This document shows, piece by piece, positions 63,354 through 64,000 of a DNA stretch of 64,000 nt (positions are counted from its first letter, which is position 1; each line of letters starts with the position of its first letter). The notes under the pieces are model-generated. The model was not told the origin of the DNA and did no database searches. It saw only the letters and a list, made by a program, of their open reading frames with translations. The position numbers and the translations under genes are program-made. The DNA lies in the NCBI RefSeq assembly GCF_025460805.1, contig NZ_JAMXFJ010000009.1, positions 149,683 through 213,682 of the forward strand. The letters run 5' to 3'. Source of the DNA: Microvirga sesbaniae. Lineage in GTDB: Bacteria > Pseudomonadota > Alphaproteobacteria > Rhizobiales > Beijerinckiaceae.

Positions 63354-64000
63354 CTAAGTCATTCCGCCGATCCAGGTCTGCTTCACCTGCAGGGCCTCGT
63401 CGAGGAGAACCAGGTCGGCGCGATAGCCCGGGGCGATGCGGCCCATCTCATGGTCCAGGCGCAGGAACCGGGCCGGGATGAGCGATGCCATGCGCAGCAC
63501 GTCCGGCAGGGCAAGGCCCAGGCGCTCCACGCTGTTGCGCACGGCGCCCGCCATGTCGAGGTCGGACCCGGCGAGCGTCCCGTCCGCCGTGGTGAGCCGT
63601 CCGTCCCGGCGGTAGATCGTGCGGCCGTGCAACTCGAAGCCGGTCAGGTCCGTGCCGGTCACCGCCATGGCGTCGGTCACCAGCATCATGTGCTCGTGGC
63701 CCTTGGCCGCGATGGCGACCCGCAGGGCGGCGTCGCTCACGTGGCGTCCGTCGACGATGAGCCCGCACCAGGTGTCCGGGCTGTCGAGGGCCGCGCCCAC
63801 CGGGCCCGGATCGCGGCCGGCGAGCGGCGGCATCGCGTTGTAGAGATGGGTGAAGCCGCGCAGGCCGTGGCGGACCGCCTCCATGACCGTGGCATAATCG
63901 CCCGCCGTATGGCCGGCGCAGACCAGCACGCCCGCTTCCGCCAGCCGCGCGATCGCCTCCAGGCTGTTGCGCTCGGGCGCCAGCGTCACCAGGGTGCGGC
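63354..64000 (-). CDS. nagA: N-acetylglucosamine-6-phosphate deacetylase (3' part)
   Basis: The frame runs from the right edge of the window to a TAG; about 215 C-terminal residues are present and the N-terminal part lies outside. Family motifs: CAGHTAGDYATVMEAVRHG with a metal-binding His, THLYNAMPPLAGRDPGPVGAAL, DGRHVSDAAL, and LVTDAMAVTG with the catalytic Asp, ending GYRADLVLLDEALQV. The enzyme removes acetate from GlcNAc-6-phosphate in amino sugar and peptidoglycan recycling. Confidence 0.92.
   Translation of the reverse strand, partial: RTLVTLAPERNSLEAIARLAEAGVLVCAGHTAGDYATVMEAVRHGLRGFTHLYNAMPPLAGRDPGPVGAALDSPDTWCGLIVDGRHVSDAALRVAIAAKGHEHMMLVTDAMAVTGTDLTGFELHGRTIYRRDGRLTTADGTLAGSDLDMAGAVRNSVERLGLALPDVLRMASLIPARFLRLDHEMGRIAPGYRADLVLLDEALQVKQTWIGGMT

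Overview
The window is high-GC DNA of an alphaproteobacterium, most likely a member of the Hyphomicrobiales (Methylobacteriaceae/Microvirga-like). This placement is an inference from gene content (many ABC importers for small carbon and phosphorus compounds, a PaoABC-type molybdenum enzyme, a BTLCP peptidase) and from the palindromic intergenic repeats. No rRNA or tRNA gene was recognised. Nearly everything is accessory metabolism and transport.

Layout. 1-4.5 kb: end of a 2-keto-4-pentenoate hydratase gene, a polar amino acid ABC importer (two permeases, binding protein, ATPase) and a D-2-hydroxyacid dehydrogenase. 4.7-25.6 kb: a phosphorus-acquisition island. It holds a Pit phosphate transporter with its DUF47 partner, a LacI-family regulator, an FbpABC/AfuABC-like importer followed by four phosphatase genes (tyrosine/dual-specificity type, two inositol-monophosphatase-type, alkaline phosphatase), then a HAD phosphatase, a SorC-type regulator and a ugpB-ugpA-ugpE-ugpQ cluster without its own ATPase. 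Operator-like palindromes link the LacI regulator to the first importer, and a SorC-type operator plus a Pho box precede ugpB. A truncated leucyl-tRNA synthetase relic lies between the two halves.

26-37 kb: two sugar ABC importer loci. One, on the minus strand, has an AraC regulator and ends in a ribitol 2-dehydrogenase. The other, on the plus strand, has a binding protein, a double ATPase and two permeases. 37.5-45.2 kb: single genes and regulators (two AraC, a Crp/Fnr, an XRE-cupin, an alpha/beta hydrolase, a quinone oxidoreductase, an SDR, a fasciclin protein).

45.7-51.4 kb: the most striking region. On the minus strand a glycine riboswitch is followed by a class A penicillin-binding protein, an FtsI-like protein with a large in-frame deletion, and a TRIC/YadS-family (PF03458, 'glycine transporter') membrane protein. 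A second, closely similar glycine riboswitch then leads into an L,D-transpeptidase lipoprotein. I read this as a glycine-responsive cell-wall locus.

51.5-64 kb: an MFS transporter and an SLC13/ArsB-type transporter overlapping by one base, an Ivy-type lysozyme inhibitor, a BTLCP cysteine peptidase, a TetR regulator divergent from a paoABCD-like aldehyde oxidoreductase operon, a CAP-RTX secreted protein gene broken by an in-frame stop, and the 3' part of a nagA gene. Several families of dispersed palindromic repeats fill the gaps.
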